Shown: in pieces, positions 5,868 through 9,498 of the stretch
Layout of the letters: each line of letters begins with the position of its first letter
Position numbering within the stretch: the stretch's first letter is position 1
Assembly (NCBI GenBank): GCA_050116035.1
Contig: JASFPJ010000111.1
Location: 1-9,498, forward strand
Origin: SOIA01 sp050116035
GTDB taxonomy: Bacteria; Acidobacteriota; Aminicenantia; Aminicenantales; Aminicenantaceae
DNA: 9,498 nucleotides
Direction: 5' to 3'
Notes under the pieces: model-generated
Told to the model about the DNA's origin: nothing
What the model saw: only the letters and a program-made list of their open reading frames with translations
Databases searched by the model: none
Made by a program: the position numbers and the translations under genes

Positions 5868-6914
5868 CTAATGTCTGTCCATTTCAAGATTCATTAAATC
5901 GTCTTCATCAAATTCTTTTCCACAACCACGACATTCATAACTAATCTTTTCTCTTGCTTCTGTAGGCTCTCTTTTCTTTATGGATGTGCTGTGACAATTC
6001 GGACATTTCATTTCTTTATCGACAATGACTCCATACAAGTTGTCTGCCGGAGGGGTGCCCCTTTTTTCGGTGGAAACCTCACATTCTCGAAAATTCGGTC
6101 TATCTTTTCGATTGTGGGAGACTAAAGTCTTGACAACTTCCCAGCTCAATTTCCCTTGTTTAGCCATTTCGGTGATTTCCTCCAAGGCTGTCCTGTTGTC
6201 ATAAGGGGTGGGCCGATAAGGTCTTGGCGTAAGGAGCGCATCATAAACGTCACATGCGGCAATGATCTCTATCATCCTATCTTTCAATGAGATGCCCAGA
6301 GGATATCCAGAGCCATCTCTTCGCTCATGGTGATTTTTGGCGACCTGTGCGGCAAAGCTCCGGTGATTTTGGAGAAAGTAACTGAGAATTACATAGCCAG
6401 CCAGAGTATGGTGCTCCAGGATGCCTCTCTCTGATCTAGATAGTGGTTCCTTTTTTTGCAGCACTTCTAAAGGGACACATACTTTTCCGAAATCATGCAT
6501 TGTCCCGGCCATGAGTGCCAAGAGCCAATCCTCGGGCTTTTCCAGCAAGTCTCGAGCCAGGTTTATTGACATGGCAAACACGACCAGCAAGTGTCTGTAG
6601 GTATAAAAGTCGTACTTTTTAAAATAATCAAGGAACTCCAGAGCGGGTTGACTAAAACGAATCTTTTCCATTATAGTCATTGTGACTTTTTTATTTAATT
6701 TCTCGAAGATTTTATCGTATGGGGGCTTTCTGAGGATGCGGAGCATGTCTTGATAAACGTTGCCATACTCCAAAAACGGAATCGCTTTATAGGATTTGTC
6801 CTTAGTGGTCGCGACCAATTCATCCAAAGTGTCTGACGTGAGAAGTTTACCCGCTGGAAGAAGCAATTCGTTGTCTAATGTATAAACTGGATAATAGAGT
6901 ATGGGCTTCTTCAT
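5868..6914 (-). CDS. HD-GYP domain protein with C-terminal zinc ribbon, copy 2 (348 residues)
   Basis: It has the same length and order of parts as copy 1 and aligns without gaps; my count gives about 248 identical residues of 348. The HD-GYP set is complete: His108 in YTYRHL, His140-Asp141 in GTMHDFGK, EHH 167-169, HHERRDGSGYP with the canonical Gly201, D222/D225 in CDVYDAL, and RPYR 231-234. It is therefore expected to be an active cyclic di-GMP phosphodiesterase. The C-terminal zinc ribbon uses C304, C307, C328 and C331 and ends in an acidic tail. It is cytoplasmic, as no signal or membrane segment is visible. Divergence from copy 1 is concentrated in residues 22-46, around 121-135, at 151-156 and in the zinc-ribbon loop (313-320). 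The ATG at 6914 has AAGGA 9 nt upstream. The pair looks like a tandem duplication, old enough for the spacers to have lost similarity. Confidence 0.92.
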   Translation of the reverse strand: MKKPILYYPVYTLDNELLLPAGKLLTSDTLDELVATTKDKSYKAIPFLEYGNVYQDMLRILRKPPYDKIFEKLNKKVTMTIMEKIRFSQPALEFLDYFKKYDFYTYRHLLVVFAMSINLARDLLEKPEDWLLALMAGTMHDFGKVCVPLEVLQKKEPLSRSERGILEHHTLAGYVILSYFLQNHRSFAAQVAKNHHERRDGSGYPLGISLKDRMIEIIAACDVYDALLTPRPYRPTPYDNRTALEEITEMAKQGKLSWEVVKTLVSHNRKDRPNFRECEVSTEKRGTPPADNLYGVIVDKEMKCPNCHSTSIKKREPTEAREKISYECRGCGKEFDEDDLMNLEMDRH

Positions 6915-7038
6915 GAATTTGTATCCTTTGCTTGTTTTTTCCTGTTAAATAAGTGATTTTAATAAGCTATATTATGTAATTTTAGCTTTCTTAATGCAAA
7001 CAGCAAAAAAATATTGGCTCCGACTCACTATTAATTGA
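6915..7038. other. Leader region of HD-GYP copy 2
   Basis: No gene is seen. A weak promoter candidate on the minus strand is TTGCAT (6999-6994), 17 nt, CATAAT (6976-6971). The -10 is good but the -35 is poor. AAGGA near 6924 serves as the ribosome-binding site. An AT-only inverted repeat ATTAAT-CA-ATTAAT-type lies near 7031-7044, with no terminator-like G/C stem. Confidence 0.35.
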
Positions 7039-7071
7039 TTAATATTTCCAGGTCACTTTATACCGTTTGAG
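7039..7071 (-). pseudogene. Relic of the 3' end of another beta-propeller gene
   Basis: Directly after the stop of the 381-residue lipoprotein, 11 minus-strand codons read LKRYKVTWKY plus TAA. This is nearly the same as the end of the propeller gene at 8836-9498, which closes VKRYKITWKY plus stop. At DNA level, 7041-7071 and 8838-8868 agree at about 25 of 31 bases. The lipoprotein already has its own closing strand (YVEYRIKN), so the relic is surplus. It is in frame with that gene, behind a TAG and one CGA codon. The likely origin is deletion or recombination between tandem propeller genes. Confidence 0.65.
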
Positions 7072-7074
7072 TCG

Positions 7075-8220
7075 CTAATCTTTAAAAATATCAGGAAGGT
7101 TCTTTATCCTGTATTCTACATAAATCTGAAATCCATCCTCTGTCATTTCTGTCAATGCAAAACCAAAATTGTAAAATTCTGCATTCTCTAAAGAAACTCC
7201 CTCAGGAGGTTTCATTACATATAAATAGTTTCCTTCTTTATCAAAGACATCGATTTCGAAAATTTTAAGGCCTGCAACCCGATAAACAGCGACAAAGCCA
7301 CCGGGAAGTATTTTTAAATCTTTAATGGCAACCAGTGCATCAGGATAAGCAGATAACATCCATTTGGATGACTCGCCTCTTTCTAAATAGCGAGAGAGTA
7401 TTTCTTTTTTATCATCCAAGTCGACTCTCACATTTTTATGGGGTTTCTCGATAACATAGAGAGTTTCTGCCTTAAGATTTTTCACATGTATTTTGTAGTC
7501 TGTATTTAACACAATATAAGCTTTTTGATTCTCTTTATCGTAAGAATTTAGAATAAAAGGAGTCGCCCAATCCTCCATCAAACCTCTTCTCTCAGGGCCC
7601 CAAATCATTCCCACATTTTCTGCCTGAAAAAGGAGAGTCTCTTTTTCCTTATTGGGACCTTCAGGGGATAAATCGACCAACAATATTTTTTGCTCTGACT
7701 TTTCTGGAGAGAGTCTCTTTTTGTCTACAAAAAAGTGCCTATCATTGATCAGGGGTTCTGGGTTGTATCCCAATTTTTTCTCTTGAATAAATTGTCCATT
7801 TTTATCAAATTGTGCAAGTTTATGCCTTCCAGTTATCCATATTTGATGATTCATGAAGTAAATCTGAAGGCCGCTAAAATCAGGGAATTCTCCCGGCCCT
7901 TGTCCTTTCCGCACTAGGCTACCAAGATATTCTCCGTTTTGTGTGAATCTGTGAACCTCAGTCTGATTTATGCCCAATAAAATCACCTCACCATCAGCAT
8001 CTCGAGCAAACCGAAAGTGCTTAAATCCAACTTCCTCAAATTTATATGGATTGATTTCCAGAGTTTTTTCAATGTCCAACAGCACTGTCCCTTTAAGCGG
8101 TTTTTCAGGATTCATGATATGAGCCACTCCATCGATCATAACCTTTTCTACTTTTCCTTCCTTCGGCCCACAGTAGAAAAATAAAGAAATCGCTAAAATT
8201 AGATAAATTAGTTTTTTCAT
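7075..8220 (-). CDS. 6-bladed beta-propeller lipoprotein, 381 residues
   Basis: The chosen start is ATG 8220-8218, with AGGAG 6 nt upstream; a GTG at 8241 is in frame but lies before the signal peptide and overlaps the ribosome-binding site. The N-terminus (MKKLIYLILAISLFFYC) is a lipoprotein signal with Cys17. Tyr at -1 is unusual for a lipobox, so lipidation is likely but not certain. After the Cys, the region GKVEKVMIDGVAHIMNPEKPLKG matches the opening of the lipoprotein at 700-1896 in layout. Propeller motifs include FARDADGEVILLG (71-83), FTQNGEYLGSLVRKGQGPGEF (92-112, the family's typical turn), FDKNGQFIQ (138-146) and VFDKEGNYLYVM (325-336). The closing strand is FQIYVEYRIKN (364-374). 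It lies 58 nt after the 153-residue Cys-rich gene and is probably co-transcribed with it. No enzyme motif is seen; a binding or scaffold role outside the inner membrane is inferred. Confidence 0.86.
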   Translation of the reverse strand: MKKLIYLILAISLFFYCGPKEGKVEKVMIDGVAHIMNPEKPLKGTVLLDIEKTLEINPYKFEEVGFKHFRFARDADGEVILLGINQTEVHRFTQNGEYLGSLVRKGQGPGEFPDFSGLQIYFMNHQIWITGRHKLAQFDKNGQFIQEKKLGYNPEPLINDRHFFVDKKRLSPEKSEQKILLVDLSPEGPNKEKETLLFQAENVGMIWGPERRGLMEDWATPFILNSYDKENQKAYIVLNTDYKIHVKNLKAETLYVIEKPHKNVRVDLDDKKEILSRYLERGESSKWMLSAYPDALVAIKDLKILPGGFVAVYRVAGLKIFEIDVFDKEGNYLYVMKPPEGVSLENAEFYNFGFALTEMTEDGFQIYVEYRIKNLPDIFKD

Positions 8221-8278
8221 TTCTTTCTCCTGATCAGGCACAAAGGATTTTTAGCATCCACTCGATTCCTGTTACAAA

Positions 8279-8740
8279 TTATGATTTTCCGTATTTTTGA
8301 ATTATCTTTATTAAATTCTCTTTTTGGTAGATTGAATCGTCTAAAATAAAATCTCCACTAGTTTGTAATTTTTCAAAGTATAATCTCGCTTCTTCATAAT
8401 AAGGGACAGTTAATCTTCTCATAAACTCAACAAATTCCCTGATATCTTTCACCCTTGGACCTTTGTAGTTTCTCATCAGCAGCGGGCCTACATCTAAAAA
8501 GCTTAATAAATTGACAAGTCCTTTCTCTCTCATAAAAAGCTCTAATGGGGCTTCATTCAAACTTACTTCTTCTTCTGAATAACAGGAACACTCTTCTCCG
8601 GAGTGAATAATTTTAAACCCATACTGTAAATTTAACGGTGATTCTTCGCCTTCGACCAACCATTCTACATAGCCATCTTCCGGAGATTCAATGACTTGTC
8701 CGCACGAATCACAAATCCATTGTTTTAACGGCTCTAACAT
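8279..8740 (-). CDS. Hypothetical Cys-rich protein with N-terminal zinc-ribbon-like motif, 153 residues
   Basis: ATG 8740-8738 has AGGAGG 5 nt upstream, so translation is well supported. The N-terminus carries C10-D-S-C13 in WICDSCGQVIESPEDGYVEWL. His46 with C51 and C53 (IIHSGEECSCY) could complete a zinc site. The rest is mixed helical: DVGPLLMRNYKGPRVKDIREFVEFMRRL (82-109) and a helical tail. There is no signal peptide or membrane segment, so it is probably cytoplasmic. The opening recalls small uncharacterised proteins that start CDxCGxxIxxPxDGYVEW, but I cannot name a family or function. It sits between two propeller genes, 95 nt after one and 58 nt before the next, on the same strand. 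Its role relative to them is unknown. Confidence 0.8.
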   Translation of the reverse strand: MLEPLKQWICDSCGQVIESPEDGYVEWLVEGEESPLNLQYGFKIIHSGEECSCYSEEEVSLNEAPLELFMREKGLVNLLSFLDVGPLLMRNYKGPRVKDIREFVEFMRRLTVPYYEEARLYFEKLQTSGDFILDDSIYQKENLIKIIQKYGKS

Positions 8741-8835
8741 CTGCGCCTCCTTTTCTTTCCAATTTCCTTCATTCTAGAAAAGCCAATGCTCTAAGGCAAA
8801 TGATTTAATCTTGAATCACTTTTCTGTTGAAGTCT
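8741..8835. other. Short intergenic region upstream of the Cys-rich gene
   Basis: This 95-nt AT-rich spacer ends in the AGGAGG of the next gene. I see no clear terminator after the propeller stop and no convincing promoter, so co-transcription of the genes on both sides is plausible. Confidence 0.4.
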
Positions 8836-9498
8836 CTAATACTTCCATGTGATTTTATACCGTTTAACAAAAAGATAGCCTTCTTCATCTTGTTCAACTG
8901 TATAAAGCTTCTTATTTTTCAAAACATAAGGCCTGATTTTTAGAGGAATTTTTGCAATAAATTTGCCTTCAGAATCAAACACATCATAGTAATAGCCTTC
9001 TCCCTCCTCAACTCGTTCATGTGTCATGACAAAGATCCGGCCTTCGTCATCCGCAGTGAACCAATTGTAAGCATTATGGTATTTAGGGATGGAGACTTTT
9101 ATTTGTGGAGGTGTGCTTTCAGTCGCCTCCTTTATTTCTTCTTCTGTAATTTCCACTGGGTCATAATCTTTTATTATTTTTCTTTTCAGGTTTCCTTCTT
9201 TATCATAAATTTTGATCTCATAATTTTCTGGATAACCACAGATAACTCGGTCATGATTGTCTATCCGAAAAGAGATGATTCCACCATAAGGATTAAAACC
9301 ACTAGAGTTGGCACTGGGTAAAGGTGAGGAGTCTAAAGAATGAAGGTAGTTCAATTCAGAATCGAATTTTTTTAGCTCGTACCTTGGATTCTCTTCTTCT
9401 CTGACAATAGCACGTCCAACTATATTTCCTTCAGAATCTATACTAATCCTCGATAACCCACCTTTAGCTATTTGAATATTTCTCTTAATCTCTCCCTC
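8836..9498 (-). CDS. 6-bladed beta-propeller protein, 5' end cut by window edge
   Basis: The frame is open from the window edge to TAG at 8838-8836, giving the last 220 residues. A TTG at 9354 is in frame but is only an internal Leu: propeller-type sequence continues upstream of it (LSRISIDSEGNIVGRAIV, then NPRYELKKFDSELNYLHSL), so the real start is beyond 9498. Blade motifs downstream are ISFRIDNHDRVICGY, EIKIYDKEGNLKRKI, ADDEGRIFVMTHE, YYDVFDSEGKFIAKI and the closing strand LFVKRYKITWKY. The C-terminal half matches the lipoprotein at 700-1896 in order and spacing of motifs, so they are members of one family. The signal peptide is not in the window, but by analogy it is probably exported. 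Function and ligand are unknown. Confidence 0.85.
   Translation of the reverse strand, partial: EGEIKRNIQIAKGGLSRISIDSEGNIVGRAIVREEENPRYELKKFDSELNYLHSLDSSPLPSANSSGFNPYGGIISFRIDNHDRVICGYPENYEIKIYDKEGNLKRKIIKDYDPVEITEEEIKEATESTPPQIKVSIPKYHNAYNWFTADDEGRIFVMTHERVEEGEGYYYDVFDSEGKFIAKIPLKIRPYVLKNKKLYTVEQDEEGYLFVKRYKITWKY

Noticed and set aside
8221..8241. Longer start (GTG at 8241) for the 381-residue lipoprotein
   Set aside because: The GTG precedes and would include the AGGAG that serves ATG 8220, and adds a charged heptapeptide ahead of the signal peptide.
9352..9354. TTG at 9354 as the start of the right-hand propeller
   Set aside because: The frame stays open and propeller-like to the window edge, so the codon is an internal leucine and the gene is truncated by the window.
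1..9498. CRISPR array, insertion sequence, tRNA or rRNA
   Set aside because: No regularly spaced repeats, transposase-like frame, terminal inverted repeats or RNA gene signatures were seen on either strand.

Overview
All genes that I can support lie on the minus strand, so the window reads from right (9498) to left (1). The content suggests a Gram-negative-type bacterium of moderate to low GC: lipoprotein signal peptides, a TonB C-terminal domain, HD-GYP proteins and clear Shine-Dalgarno sites. Several diverged single-domain beta-propeller lipoproteins next to a BlaI/M56 pair look like what I recall from Candidatus Aminicenantes or Acidobacteriota-related genomes. That assignment is an inference from gene content only.

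Layout in transcription order. (1) 9498-8836: C-terminal part of a 6-bladed beta-propeller protein, cut by the window edge. (2) 8740-8279: a 153-residue Cys-rich protein of unknown function. (3) 8220-7075: a 381-residue beta-propeller lipoprotein, followed directly by a short relic of the 3' end of another propeller gene (7071-7039). (4) 6914-5868 and 5546-4500: tandem 348-residue HD-GYP proteins with a C-terminal zinc ribbon, about 71% identical and aligning without gaps. The 321-bp spacer between them holds a small ORF with a purine-rich ribosome-binding sequence, a hairpin and a palindrome over a possible promoter. (5) 4240-4178: a consensus sigma70 promoter followed by a palindromic operator. 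(6) 4177-3794: a BlaI/MecI-type repressor. (7) 3783-1945: an M56 (BlaR1-type) membrane metalloprotease whose C-terminus is a TonB domain instead of a penicillin-binding sensor. (8) 1896-700: a 398-residue beta-propeller lipoprotein. (9) 703 to beyond position 1: an exported beta-propeller protein, start-stop coupled (ATGA) to the preceding gene.

Genes 6 to 9 are closely spaced (10 nt, 48 nt, then a 4-nt overlap) and have no visible terminator between them. They are probably one operon run from the blaI promoter. The suggested working model is a BlaI/M56 switch in which an unknown envelope signal makes the protease inactivate the repressor, raising expression of the switch itself and of two surface or periplasmic propeller proteins. 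The HD-GYP pair probably hydrolyses cyclic di-GMP and appears to be a separate unit. No RNA genes, insertion sequences, CRISPR arrays or integration sites were recognised.
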